From Jannaschia seohaensis (GTDB taxonomy: Bacteria; Pseudomonadota; Alphaproteobacteria; Rhodobacterales; Rhodobacteraceae), in assembly GCF_900116765.1 (NCBI RefSeq), contig NZ_UETC01000002.1, forward strand, positions 434,001 through 498,000: DNA of 64,000 nt, read 5' to 3'. Numbering within the stretch: position 1 is the stretch's first letter; every line of letters begins with the position of its first letter. Position numbers and translations under genes: made by a program. Positions 18,160 to 26,744 of this stretch are shown here, piece after piece. The notes beneath the pieces were generated by a model. The model was not told the DNA's origin. It saw only the letters and a list, made by a program, of their open reading frames with translations, and made no database searches.

Positions 18160-18825
18160 TCAATCGGGGGAGAAGCCGGTCACTTTGCCGAGATGGAGAA
18201 ACTGGGGATCGAACCGCCCCATCCGGCGCAGACCGTCATGGTCGTGGATCGTAACGCGCCCGCTCTCGACCGTGCACAGCCCCGCCTGCCGCAGCTCGCG
18301 CAGCATCCGGCTGACATGGACGGAGGTCATGCCGCAGGCCTCTCCGATATCGCTCTGCGTCATCGGCAAGCGGAATTGCCCGCCTTGCGAGCGGTCGGCC
18401 AGCCGCAGGCGCAGCTCCATCTCGCACAGGAAATTGGCAACCGCCGCGCGCGCGCGGAGCGCTCCCATCCGGAAGGACCAATGCCAATGGATCGTCGCGT
18501 CGATGGTCGTCAGCTCCCAAAGGGCCATCGCAAGGACATGGTCCCCCGCGATCAGCTCTCTGAGGCGCGCGTTCGGAAAAGCGGCGACGGTGACCGGCGT
18601 GATCGCGATCACGTCGTGATCCAGGACTTCCTGGGGAAAGCTGTGCAGATCGACGAAATCTCCGGGCACCTGCAGCGCCACCATCTGCCGGACCGAACCG
18701 TCTGCGCCGGGGACGCTGCGGCCGATCAGACCGTCGAGCAAAAGCTGACTGGAGGGGATCGGGTGGCCCCTTCGGGAGAGGACCGCCCCAGCGGGCAACT
18801 CCCGCAGGCCGGCGCAGGCCGTCAT
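18160..18825 (-). CDS. Crp/Fnr family transcriptional regulator
   Basis: A 221-aa activator or repressor with an N-terminal cyclic-nucleotide-type beta-roll (LPAGAVLSRRGHPIPSSQLLLDG, QVPGDFVDLHSF) and a C-terminal winged helix (LPMTQSDIGEACGMTSVHVSRMLRELRQ, recognition helix around residues 165-185). It lacks the N-terminal Cys set of Fnr and I do not see a clear cAMP-binding Arg-Ser pair, so the signal is unknown. It is on the same strand directly ahead of the hydroxylase/reductase operon, which makes it the likely local regulator. RBS unclear. Confidence 0.85.
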   Translation of the reverse strand: MTACAGLRELPAGAVLSRRGHPIPSSQLLLDGLIGRSVPGADGSVRQMVALQVPGDFVDLHSFPQEVLDHDVIAITPVTVAAFPNARLRELIAGDHVLAMALWELTTIDATIHWHWSFRMGALRARAAVANFLCEMELRLRLADRSQGGQFRLPMTQSDIGEACGMTSVHVSRMLRELRQAGLCTVESGRVTIHDHDGLRRMGRFDPQFLHLGKVTGFSPD

Positions 18826-19001
18826 CAGCTTGGCCTAGTGGTCGTCGGAGAGACGGCGCACCATGCCGACCGGCACGACTGCATCGCCCGTCCCCTCCGT
18901 CCCCCCGATCGGCGCGCGCCCGTTCGACATACGCGACGAGAAGGAGCGGTTAGCGGCGTGACAAGACGTCGCAGACTGGGGGCGCAGCCCTAGATGCGGT
19001 C

Positions 19002-19457
19002 TCAGCCGGGCAGCGTGCCCCGCTCCACATAGGTCAGGATCTGCACGACCTGCTCCGGGCGCTCCACCACGGCGAGCGCGGCGGCGTCGACCTCCTTGAG
19101 GGCGTGCTGATGGTCGGGGCCGTGCATGACGATCAGGGACTTGCCCCAGGCCGAGGCGAGCCCGGCATCGAAGGCGGCGTTCCACTGCTTGTACTTGTCG
19201 CCGAAGCGGACGACGACGATGTCGGCGTCCTGGATCCCTTTCCGCGTGCGGATGGCGTTGAGCTTGGCGCCCTTGTTGTCGTGCCAGAACTTGTTCGGCT
19301 CCGCCCCCATGATGGCGACGCCGCAATCGTCCGAGGCGGCGTGATCGGTCACCGGGGCCGAGACGGTCACATCGAGCCCCGCCGCCTTGCAGCCGGCGAC
19401 GATCTCGTCGCGCCAATCGGTGTGAATCTCTCCGGAGAGGTAGACGGACAGGGTCAT
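19002..19457 (-). CDS. ytoQ: YtoQ family protein
   Basis: A 151-aa cytoplasmic protein recognised as YtoQ: MTLSVYLSGEIHTDWRDEI, SAPVTDHAASDDCG, EPNKFWHDNKGAKLNAIRT, DADIVVVRFGDKYKQWNAAFDAG and HALKEVDAAALAVVE. The nucleoside 2-deoxyribosyltransferase-like Rossmann layout (SGE...DADIVVVRF...GYKQWNAAFDAG) suggests action on a nucleoside or nucleotide, but the family has no proven reaction. AAGGAGG lies ahead of the start. It stands alone between convergent and divergent neighbours. Confidence 0.87.
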   Translation of the reverse strand: MTLSVYLSGEIHTDWRDEIVAGCKAAGLDVTVSAPVTDHAASDDCGVAIMGAEPNKFWHDNKGAKLNAIRTRKGIQDADIVVVRFGDKYKQWNAAFDAGLASAWGKSLIVMHGPDHQHALKEVDAAALAVVERPEQVVQILTYVERGTLPG

Positions 19458-19552
19458 GGGCGGGCCTCCTTACGCGTGGGCCTCCGTCATGTCGGTCGCG
19501 GGCGCGGGCTGCAAGACTTGCACATGCGGGGTGCTGCGCTAAGGGGCGCGGG

Positions 19553-20725
19553 ATGGAGCAGTTTGACGCGATCGTGCTGGGGGCCGGCGGAGCGGGCCTG
19601 TTGGCCGCCGCGACCGCCGGGCAGGCGGGCGCGCGGGTGCTGGTGCTCGATCACGCGGACCGGCCGGGCAAGAAAATCCTGATCTCGGGCGGCGGACGCT
19701 GCAACTTCACCAATATGGGCGTGGAACCGGAGTGCTTCCTCTCCGAGAATCCGCATTTCGCCAAATCCGCGCTGGCCCGCTACACGCAATGGGACTTCCT
19801 CGCGCTGGTCGAGCGGCATGGCATCGCTTGGCACGAAAAGACCCTCGGGCAGCTCTTTTGCGACGGCTCCGCGCGGCAGATCGTGGCGATGCTGATGGCG
19901 GAATGCGCGGCGGGCGGGGTCGAGGTCCGGCTCTCGACCGGGATCGGAGAGATCGGCCATGGCGATGGCCGCTTTCGGGTGGCCGGGGCCGAGGCTCCGG
20001 CGCTGATCGTGGCCACGGGCGGGCCGTCGATCCCGAAGATGGGCGCGACCGGCGTGGCTTATGATATCGCCCGGCGATTCGGGTTGTCCGTAGTGGACCC
20101 GCGTCCGGCGCTGGTGCCGCTGACCCTCTCGGAGGGGGAGATGCCGTTTCGCGCGATCTCGGGCGTCGCCTGCCCGGCGGTGGCGCGCGCGGGCGGCATG
20201 GCCTTCGAGGAGGCGGCGCTGTTCACGCATAGGGGGCTGTCGGGCCCGGCGATCCTCCAGGTCTCGTCCTATTGGCGCCCCGGCGAGGCGGTGTCCCTGA
20301 CGCTGGTGCCCGGCGCGATGGACGCCCTGCGGGAAGCCCGGCGCCGGATGCCCCGCGCGCGGCTCAAGGCGGCGCTGGCGGAATGGCTGCCCGCGCGGCT
20401 GGCCGATGCGCTGGCCGGTCGAATCGGCTTGGAGCGGGAACTGGGCAACGCCTCCGACGCGGATCTCGCCCGCGCCGCCGAGACGCTGGAGGCGCTCACC
20501 TTCCACCCCACGGGCACCGAAGGCTATGCCAAGGCCGAGGTCACCGCAGGGGGCGTGGATACCGCCGCGCTGTCGTCGCGGACGATGGAGGCGCGGTCGG
20601 TGCCGGGTCTCTATGTCGTCGGCGAGGCGGTGGACGTCACCGGATGGCTCGGCGGCTACAATTTTCAATGGGCCTGGGCCTCCGGCGTCGCGGCGGGCCG
20701 GGCGGTCGCAGCCAAGCGCCGATAA
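19553..20725 (+). CDS. HI0933/BaiN-family NAD(P)/FAD-dependent oxidoreductase
   Basis: A 390-aa flavoprotein with an N-terminal dinucleotide fold (FDAIVLGAGGAGLLAAATAG) and the family motif PGKKILISGGGRCNFTN at residues 40-57. The late segments (LTFHPTGTEGYAKAEVTAGGV, STMEARSVPGLYVVGEAVDVTG, GGYNFQWAWASG) are the C-terminal FAD loop typical of HI0933 proteins. The family is widespread and mostly uncharacterised; some members reduce steroid or bile-acid double bonds. Monocistronic; divergent from ytoQ by about 95 bases. Confidence 0.9.
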   Translation: MEQFDAIVLGAGGAGLLAAATAGQAGARVLVLDHADRPGKKILISGGGRCNFTNMGVEPECFLSENPHFAKSALARYTQWDFLALVERHGIAWHEKTLGQLFCDGSARQIVAMLMAECAAGGVEVRLSTGIGEIGHGDGRFRVAGAEAPALIVATGGPSIPKMGATGVAYDIARRFGLSVVDPRPALVPLTLSEGEMPFRAISGVACPAVARAGGMAFEEAALFTHRGLSGPAILQVSSYWRPGEAVSLTLVPGAMDALREARRRMPRARLKAALAEWLPARLADALAGRIGLERELGNASDADLARAAETLEALTFHPTGTEGYAKAEVTAGGVDTAALSSRTMEARSVPGLYVVGEAVDVTGWLGGYNFQWAWASGVAAGRAVAAKRR

Positions 20726-20974
20726 ACCGGCGGCAGGCGGCGGAGGCTTGCCGGAAAAGGGCGAAGCGCAAGCCAGGGGTCGCGCTTCCCCAATTTTGTC
20801 CTAAATCGCGGCTATCACGCAAAAGGCCAGTCGCGCGCCCCCCTGATCCGGCAGAGAAGGCACACGGAGCGCGGCCGGTTGTGATAGCCCGGCATCCCGT
20901 CGCGACGCCCCGATCGAGGGTCGCATCGCTTCGGGGTGCCGGGTCCTTTATGCGCCCCTCGGCGGTCCGATCGG

Positions 20975-21514
20975 TCAGAACGCGACCGAAAGGACCACAA
21001 TCATCGCCAGCGAATAGACCAGCAATCCGCCGCCGATCAGCAAATAGTGGAAATTGCCGGCCGCCTGGGCTTTGAGCATCGCGCCCATCTGGCCGATCAG
21101 CTCGGGCCACGTGTAGCTGACGAAATCGCCTTGGGTGAACACGGCCTTGATCCGCTTCTCCGCATCCACTACCGGCAAGCGGCGGAAGCGCTCATTGGAC
21201 ATGATGCGCAGCCAGTCGAGCATCTGGTCCGTCTCGCGCGCGAGGCGGGGTTCGGCGGTCATCACCTCGCTCAGCTTGGTGGTCGTGGGATCGAGCCCTT
21301 TACCGACCACCTTGTTCATCACGTCGCGCTCGGTCACGACGCCGGTCACCTTTTCTTCGGGATCGACGACGACGACGCAGCCATAGTTCTTGTCAGACAT
21401 CGCGGCCACGGCTTCGTGCACCGTGCTGTCGGGTCCGCGCGTCAGAGGTCTGGGCTTGCTGGTATATTCCGGCCGATCCATCAGGCGGCCGCCGGGACGT
21501 GCGTCTTCGGTCAT
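20975..21514 (-). CDS. Two-CBS-domain protein with C-terminal membrane helix
   Basis: A 179-aa protein with two tandem CBS domains (about residues 15-75: HEAVAAMSDKNYGCVVVVD, VTGVVTERDVMNKVV; and 80-135: LSEVMTAEPRLARETDQML, RFRRLPVVDAEKRIKAVFTQGD) and a hydrophobic tail YLLIGGGLLVYSLAMIVVL that should anchor it in the membrane. CBS pairs bind adenine nucleotides and act as sensors. GAGGAG precedes the start. No partner gene is adjacent, so its target is unknown. Confidence 0.87.
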   Translation of the reverse strand: MTEDARPGGRLMDRPEYTSKPRPLTRGPDSTVHEAVAAMSDKNYGCVVVVDPEEKVTGVVTERDVMNKVVGKGLDPTTTKLSEVMTAEPRLARETDQMLDWLRIMSNERFRRLPVVDAEKRIKAVFTQGDFVSYTWPELIGQMGAMLKAQAAGNFHYLLIGGGLLVYSLAMIVVLSVAF

Positions 21515-21588
21515 TTCGAGCTCCTCGATCTGTCCAGGACCGATGACCTAGGCGGCCTGCCTCCGGCGTCAAAGAGCCCGCCCGCTCG

Positions 21589-22236
21589 CTAGGGGGTCGG
21601 CCGCTTCAGCCGCTCCCGCACCGCTTCGGCCAGAGCCAGCCCGAGACTCCGCTGCGCCTCGGCGGTGAGGTGGACGCCATCGACGGGATCGACCGCGCAG
21701 ACCCGCCCGGCATCGAAGAAGCCGCATCCCAGCCGCGCCGCCTCGTCCCGCAGCGCCGGGGCGATGGCCCGGGAGCGGGCCGGCCCGCCCTGGAACATCT
21801 CCGCCAGCACGCCGGCCTCCTCGACCGGAACCGGCGCGATCAGCATCACTTCCGGCGCGCGCCCGCCCGGCCCCGCCGTCGATGCCAGCACGATCTCGGC
21901 CAGCCGCGCCGCCCCCGCGGCGATGTCCCAGCCCCGCAGCGCGAAGCGGGACTGGCAATCGTTGGTCCCCAGCATGATCATCACCAGGTCCAGCGGACGG
22001 TGGCTTTCCAACAGGGCGGGCAGGACGCGAAGGCCCGTCTTGTGCTCCCCTTTGAGCGGGTCGTCATAGACCGTGGTGCGGCCCGGATGGCCTTCGCAGA
22101 CGACCTCGACATCCAGTGCGCGCTCCATGACGACGGGCCAGCGGGAGTCCCTGGGAAAGCGCCTCTCCTGTCCCAGCTCGGTCAGCGCGGGCGTGCCGTG
22201 GCTGTTGCTGTCCCCGAAGACGAGAATGGTCGTCAT
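21589..22236 (-). CDS. SGNH/GDSL hydrolase family protein
   Basis: A 215-aa esterase-like protein. Block I is ILVFGDSNSHGTPA with the nucleophile Ser in GDSNS, block III is MLGTNDCQSRF, and block V is DGVHLTAEAQRSLG with the catalytic Asp-x-x-His. No signal peptide, so probably cytoplasmic. The family includes arylesterases and acetyl esterases of the Mycobacterium smegmatis acyltransferase type. AGGAGGGG precedes the start. It is divergent from the SHMT-like gene with about 95 bases between them. Confidence 0.9.
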   Translation of the reverse strand: MTTILVFGDSNSHGTPALTELGQERRFPRDSRWPVVMERALDVEVVCEGHPGRTTVYDDPLKGEHKTGLRVLPALLESHRPLDLVMIMLGTNDCQSRFALRGWDIAAGAARLAEIVLASTAGPGGRAPEVMLIAPVPVEEAGVLAEMFQGGPARSRAIAPALRDEAARLGCGFFDAGRVCAVDPVDGVHLTAEAQRSLGLALAEAVRERLKRPTP

Positions 22237-22329
22237 GACCCCTCCTGCGGTTTTCGCAAAACGCTAGCGGCGGCGTGGCGGGCTGTCACGCGCGTTGACC
22301 TCGGCGGCCCTCCCCGGCCAGATGCGCCC

Positions 22330-23622
22330 ATGATCGATCTTGCCCCCCGCCCCTGGCTCTCCTCCACCGCCGCCGCGCGGGTGGACGCCCTGCCCCTGCC
22401 CGCCGATCCCGCGGGCCGAATCGAAGCCCTCGCCGCCGCCGCCCGCGCCACCCATGACGCGCGCTGCTTCAACCTGAACCCGGCCACGAACGTGATGAAC
22501 CCCCGGGCCGAGGCGCTGCTGGCTTCGGGGATCGGCTCGCGCCCCTCGCTGGGCCATCCTGGCGAGAAATACGAGATGGGCCTCGACGAGATCGAAGAGA
22601 TCGAGGTCATCGCCACCCGCCTCGCCTGCGACGTCTTCGGCGCGCCCTATGCCGAGCTGCGCGTACCGTCGGGCGCCATGGCCAACCTCTTCGCCTTCAT
22701 GGCCTGCGCTCGCCCCGGCGACGCGATCGTGGCGCCGCCGGCCGAGATCGGCGGCCACGTGACCCACCACGCGGCGGGCTGTGCCGGGCTCTTCGGGCTC
22801 CAGGTGCATCCCGCCCCGGTGAATGCCACGCGCTACACCGTCGACCTGGACGGGGTGGAGACGCTGGCCCGCCGCGTGCGGCCCCGCATCATCACCATCG
22901 GCGCCTCGCTGAACCTGCTGCCCCATCCCGTGGCGGAACTGCGCGCCATCGCCGACGCGGTGGGCGCGGTGCTGATGTTCGACGCGGCCCATCTCTGCGG
23001 GATGATCGCGGGCGGGGCCTGGCCCAACCCGCTGGCGCAGGGCGCGCATGTGATGACGATGTCGACCTACAAGTCGCTGGGAGGCCCGGCCGGCGGGATG
23101 ATCGTGACCAACGACCCGGAGATCGCGGAGCGGCTGGACGCCATCGCCTTCCCCGGCATGACGGCCAATTTCGACGTGGCCAAGACTGCGGCGCTGGGCG
23201 TCACCCTGGAGGACTGGCGGCGGGAGGGCGCGGAATATGCGCAAGCCATGAAAGACCTGTCCCGGGCGCTTGCGGACGCCGCGCAGGCCGAGGGGCTGGA
23301 CGTCTTCCGCACGGAAGAAGGCGTGACCCAGAGCCACCAATTCGCTCTGCGCGCGCCCGCTGGCGGTCAGGCGATGGCACGGCGGCTGGAGGCGGCGGGG
23401 TTCCTGACCTCGGGCATCGGCCTACCCGAGGCGCCGGTGGCCGGTGACATGAACGGGCTCAGGCTTGGCACGCCGGAACTGGCCCGGAGGGGGGTGACGC
23501 CTGAGGACGCGCCCGCCCTCATGGGTCTCTTCGCCCGCGCGCTGCGCGAAGATCCGGCCGCCATCGCGCCGGAAACCGCATTGCTGCGGGGCCGGTTCAC
23601 CGAATTGCGCTACGCAGGCTGA
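22330..23622 (+). CDS. Serine hydroxymethyltransferase-like PLP enzyme
   Basis: A 430-aa fold-type I PLP protein related to SHMT and beta-eliminating lyases. The start at 22330 (MIDLAPRPWLSS) was taken over a frame 220 residues longer that runs through the opposite gene. Seen: GSRPSLGHPGEKYEMGLDEIE (SHMT substrate loop), LRVPSGAMANLFAFMA, the cofactor Asp and His in MFDAAHLCGMIAGG, and the Schiff-base Lys near 248 in STYKSLGGPAGG. Compared with true GlyA (TTTHK-T-LRGPR) the lysine motif is changed, so it may be an alpha-methylserine or threonine-type aldolase. Substrate not established. Confidence 0.82.
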   Translation: MIDLAPRPWLSSTAAARVDALPLPADPAGRIEALAAAARATHDARCFNLNPATNVMNPRAEALLASGIGSRPSLGHPGEKYEMGLDEIEEIEVIATRLACDVFGAPYAELRVPSGAMANLFAFMACARPGDAIVAPPAEIGGHVTHHAAGCAGLFGLQVHPAPVNATRYTVDLDGVETLARRVRPRIITIGASLNLLPHPVAELRAIADAVGAVLMFDAAHLCGMIAGGAWPNPLAQGAHVMTMSTYKSLGGPAGGMIVTNDPEIAERLDAIAFPGMTANFDVAKTAALGVTLEDWRREGAEYAQAMKDLSRALADAAQAEGLDVFRTEEGVTQSHQFALRAPAGGQAMARRLEAAGFLTSGIGLPEAPVAGDMNGLRLGTPELARRGVTPEDAPALMGLFARALREDPAAIAPETALLRGRFTELRYAG

Positions 23623-23629
23623 GGGCGGC

Positions 23630-25198
23630 TCACTCGGCGGCCCGCGCCGAGGCGCGGCGCTCGGACATCCAGGCGTCGAGCACCTCGACCTGTTCGGGCG
23701 AAAAGCGCAGGCCCAGCTTGGTGCGGCGCCAGAGCACATCCGCCGCCTCGCGCGCCCACTCGCGGTCCATCAGCCAGGCGACCTCGGTCCCGGTCAGCGT
23801 CGCGCCGAAATCCGGGCCCAGATCCTCGGCCGAGGTCGCACCGCCCAGCATCTCCTTGGCCTGCGTGCCATAGGCCCGGATCAGGCGCAGCGCCCAGTGA
23901 TCGGTCAGGAAGGGATAGGCCTGCTTGAGCGCGGTGACCTGATCCGCCACGCCCGAGACCGGAAAATCGCCGCCGGGCAGCGGCGCGTCATGGGTCCACT
24001 GCCCCTTCTTCGTCGGCAGATGCGCCGCGATCTTCTCCAACGCGCCATTGGCGAGCTTTCGATAGGTCGTGATCTTGCCGCCGAAGACGTTGAGCAAGGG
24101 CGCCCCGGAATCCTCGACCTTGAGCACATAGTCCCGCGTCGCTGCCGTGGCCGATTTCGCCCCGTCATTGTAGAGCGGACGCACACCGGAATAGGTCCAG
24201 ACGACGTCGTCCTCGGTGATCTCTTTCTTGAAATAGCCGTTGGCGAAGTCGATCAGGTATTTCTTCTCCTCGGGCGTGCAGACCGGTTTCTCATGCGGGT
24301 CGTGGTGCTCCGCGTCGGTCGTGCCGATCAGGGTGTAGTCGTATTCGTAAGGGATCGCGAAGATGATCCGCCCGTCCGAGCCCTGGAAGAAATAGCACTT
24401 GTCGTGGTCGAACAGCTTCTTGGTCACGATATGGGAGCCGCGAACGAGGCGGACTCCCTCCTTCGCGTTGGAGCGCACGACGCCCTGGATGACGTCGCCG
24501 ACCCAAGGCCCGGCGGCGTTCACAAGCATCTTGGCGCGAACCTGCCCCGTCCGCTCGCCCTTGAGCGTCACGAGCCATTCGTCGCCATCGCGCTCCGCGC
24601 TGACGACGCGGGTGCGGACGTGAATATCGGCGCCGCGATCCGCCGCGTCGCGGGCATTGAGCGCGACGAGTCGGCTGTCCTCGACCCAGCCGTCCGAATA
24701 TTCGAACGCCTTGACGAAGCGATCCTTGAGCGGCGCGCCCTCGGGCGTCCCCTTGAGCGAGATCGTGCTCGTGCCGGGCAGGATTTCCGACTTCGCCAGC
24801 GAATCGTACATCAGAAGGCCCGCGCGGATCAGCCAGTCGGGCCGCTTGCCCTTGAGCCAGGGCATCACCGTGCCGAGCAGCTTTGAAGTCGGCGTGCCGC
24901 CCTCGAAGCGCATGTCCTTGGAAAGCGGGAGCACGAAGCGCATCGGCCAGGAGATATGGGGCATGTTCTTGATGAGCACGTCGCGTTCGCGCAGCGCTTC
25001 GCGGACCAGGCGCACTTCCCAATATTCCAGGTAGCGCAAGCCGCCATGGAACAGCTTGGTCGAGGCCGAGGAGGTCGCGCCGGCGAGATCGCCCATCTCG
25101 GCCAGCCCGACCGTCAGCCCCCGGCCGGTCGCGTCGCGAGCGATGCCGCAACCATTGATGCCACCGCCAATGACGAAGAGATCATATGAATCGCGCAA
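23630..25198 (-). CDS. glpD: Glycerol-3-phosphate dehydrogenase (FAD-dependent)
   Basis: Membrane-associated flavoenzyme that oxidises sn-glycerol 3-phosphate to dihydroxyacetone phosphate and passes electrons to quinone. 522 aa. N-terminal FAD fold YDLFVIGGGINGCGIARDA, then TSSASTKLFHGGLRYLEYWE, FVKAFEYSDGWVEDSRLVALN, LVNAAGPWVGDV, TLIGTTDAEHH, WTYSGVRPLYNDGAKSATAATRDYVL and KITTYRKLANGALEKIA, all typical of GlpD. No other glp gene is next to it. Operator-like repeats precede it (25213-25245). Confidence 0.95.
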   Translation of the reverse strand: MRDSYDLFVIGGGINGCGIARDATGRGLTVGLAEMGDLAGATSSASTKLFHGGLRYLEYWEVRLVREALRERDVLIKNMPHISWPMRFVLPLSKDMRFEGGTPTSKLLGTVMPWLKGKRPDWLIRAGLLMYDSLAKSEILPGTSTISLKGTPEGAPLKDRFVKAFEYSDGWVEDSRLVALNARDAADRGADIHVRTRVVSAERDGDEWLVTLKGERTGQVRAKMLVNAAGPWVGDVIQGVVRSNAKEGVRLVRGSHIVTKKLFDHDKCYFFQGSDGRIIFAIPYEYDYTLIGTTDAEHHDPHEKPVCTPEEKKYLIDFANGYFKKEITEDDVVWTYSGVRPLYNDGAKSATAATRDYVLKVEDSGAPLLNVFGGKITTYRKLANGALEKIAAHLPTKKGQWTHDAPLPGGDFPVSGVADQVTALKQAYPFLTDHWALRLIRAYGTQAKEMLGGATSAEDLGPDFGATLTGTEVAWLMDREWAREAADVLWRRTKLGLRFSPEQVEVLDAWMSERRASARAAE

Positions 25199-25212
25199 GG
25201 CTGCCTCCCAAA

Positions 25213-25245
25213 AACGAACTTATACGAACAGCTACGGTTTCGTTC
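25213..25245. promoter_or_regulatory. Candidate GlpR-type operator ahead of glpD
   Basis: ACGAAC occurs at 25214-25219 and again at 25224-25229, a ten-base period, and the inverse GTTTCGTTC lies at 25237-25245. Repeated TTCG-type half sites are usual for DeoR-family regulators such as GlpR. They sit 15-47 bases ahead of glpD. The repressor gene is not in the window, so this is a pattern-based suggestion. Confidence 0.4.
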
Positions 25246-25365
25246 CTGCGCGTTCAAGCAAAAGCCTTCCCCAACGTGGCGCAGGGGCACGCGCCTGCCA
25301 AGAGACAGACGTTTGACGTGGCCACCAAGTTCCCCGATGGCGCCGCGGACGAGGCGGGCCGCCGC

Positions 25366-26157
25366 TCAGGACGCGGCTTTGGGCCAGACGGTGGGGAACC
25401 AATCCTCGCGCAGGCGATCGCCCGGGCGCATGCCATGGCCCGGGAATGGCGGCGAGGTCGGACCGGGCCGCGTGACATAGGTCGCGTCATCCCCGACATA
25501 GCGCAGCGAGAAGGCCCGCCGCTCGGTCTGCGCGGCGTTTCCGCGGGCGCCATGCAGCGTGTCGAAGGAGAAGGCGACGGCATCGCCGGGCGCCATCTTC
25601 CATTCCAGCACCCGCATCCCCTCCGCGTCGGGATCGGGCACCGGCAGGTAGTCGCCGGGAAAGAAGGCCTCCTCCGAGAGCCAGCGGGTCGGCAGCACCG
25701 GGCGCTCCCAGAGATGCGAGCCCGCGACGAGACGAAGCGTCGCATCCCCCACCGGGTCGAGCGGCACCCAGAAACTGACGGTCTGCCGCCCGGACACGAA
25801 GTAATAGGGCCCATCCTGATGCCAGGGCGTGGCCCGCGCGGTGCCGGGCCATTTCACCAGGACATGATCGTGGAACAGCTGGACCCGCTCCGACCCCATC
25901 AACTGCGCCGCGGCCCCCGCGATGGCGGGATCGCGGGCGGCGGCCTCGAATTGCGGAATGCGCTGCCAGTTGACGTAATCGTCGAAGAAGCGCCCCGCCT
26001 CCCCCGCCACCGTGTTTTCGGCCGCGTAGGGGCCGGGCTCGGCGAGGTTCGTCGCAACGCCCTCGCGCAGGGCTTCGACATGATCGGCAAAGAGGCCCCG
26101 GAGCACACAGGCACCATCGGCGGTGAAGGCATGGCGGGTGGCGGCGTCGATTTCCAT
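25366..26157 (-). CDS. Phytanoyl-CoA dioxygenase family protein
   Basis: Non-haem Fe(II)/2-oxoglutarate oxygenase of 263 aa. The start at 26157 ([21 protein letters not shown]) gives the family's usual first helix; a longer frame from 26190 adds 11 residues. Iron ligands: [14 protein letters not shown] (His-x-Asp) and the distal His in [10 protein letters not shown], followed by [16 protein letters not shown] with the 2OG-binding Arg. Members hydroxylate small molecules such as ectoine or acyl-CoAs; which one is unknown here. Divergent from the iorAB-like operon. Confidence 0.87.
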   Translation of the reverse strand: MEIDAATRHAFTADGACVLRGLFADHVEALREGVATNLAEPGPYAAENTVAGEAGRFFDDYVNWQRIPQFEAAARDPAIAGAAAQLMGSERVQLFHDHVLVKWPGTARATPWHQDGPYYFVSGRQTVSFWVPLDPVGDATLRLVAGSHLWERPVLPTRWLSEEAFFPGDYLPVPDPDAEGMRVLEWKMAPGDAVAFSFDTLHGARGNAAQTERRAFSLRYVGDDATYVTRPGPTSPPFPGHGMRPGDRLREDWFPTVWPKAAS

Positions 26158-26223
26158 GGGCGCAGGGTGCGCCAGCCGGCGGCCGGGCACAACTCCGTTC
26201 GCACGCAGCGCCCTGGCGGACTG

Positions 26224-26235
26224 AACCGAACGGTT
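26224..26235. promoter_or_regulatory. Dyad in the divergent promoter region
   Basis: AACCG-AA-CGGTT is a 12-base dyad in the 128-base gap between the dioxygenase and the iorA-like gene. Its position between divergent genes fits an operator for a regulator acting on one or both. No regulator gene is adjacent. Short dyads occur by chance, so confidence is low. Confidence 0.3.
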
Positions 26236-26285
26236 TACCTCGCGCCGGGCCGAGGCTATCCCGAACCGTCACAGGAGGTGCGGCC

Positions 26286-26744
26286 ATGCGGATCAGAGTG
26301 AACGGGACCGATCACGAGGTCGATTTCGAAGAGGACATGCCGCTTTTGTGGCTGCTGCGCGACGAGCTTGGCATCCACGGGCCGAAATATGGTTGCGGCA
26401 TCGGACAATGCGGGGCCTGCACCGTGCATCTGGACGGAGTCGCGGTGCGCGCCTGTCAGGTCTGGGCCGCCGATGTGGGGGCGGCCGAGGTCACGACGAT
26501 CGAAGGGCTGGGCACGGAGGACGCGCCACACCCCGTGCAACAGGCCTGGATCGATCTCCAGGTCGCGCAATGCGGCTACTGCCAGCCCGGTCAGGTGATG
26601 CAGGCGGCGAGCCTGCTGAACGAGACGCCCAATCCCACCGACGCGGAGATCGACGACGCGATGTCCGGCAATCTCTGCCGCTGCGCCAGCTATCCGCGCA
26701 TCCGCGCCGCCGTGCGCCGCGCCGCCGGGCAGGAGGGCGCGTGA
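26286..26744 (+). CDS. 2Fe-2S subunit of an isoquinoline 1-oxidoreductase-type enzyme
   Basis: A 152-aa electron-transfer subunit (IorA-like). Plant-type cluster ligands C37, C42, C45 and C57 ([17 protein letters not shown] ... ACQVW), second cluster [12 protein letters not shown] (C96, C99) and [10 protein letters not shown] (C131, C133). The CGYCQPGQ form with Gln is typical of the IorA branch rather than xanthine dehydrogenase. AGGAGG sits just ahead of the ATG. Its TGA overlaps the ATG of the large subunit. No FAD subunit is encoded, as expected for cytochrome-linked Ior enzymes. Confidence 0.9.
   Translation: MRIRVNGTDHEVDFEEDMPLLWLLRDELGIHGPKYGCGIGQCGACTVHLDGVAVRACQVWAADVGAAEVTTIEGLGTEDAPHPVQQAWIDLQVAQCGYCQPGQVMQAASLLNETPNPTDAEIDDAMSGNLCRCASYPRIRAAVRRAAGQEGA

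Noticed and set aside
18190-18240. tRNA-like 'GATCGAACC' string inside the Crp/Fnr-type gene
   Set aside because: No acceptor, D or anticodon stems can be folded around it, and it lies in a coding region.
21670-22329. N-terminal extension of the SHMT-like gene
   Set aside because: This part lies opposite the GDSL hydrolase, whose catalytic motifs are clear; the SHMT-like protein starts naturally at 22330.
22237-22329. Glycine riboswitch ahead of the SHMT-like gene
   Set aside because: The gap is only 93 bases and lacks the conserved glycine-aptamer cores.
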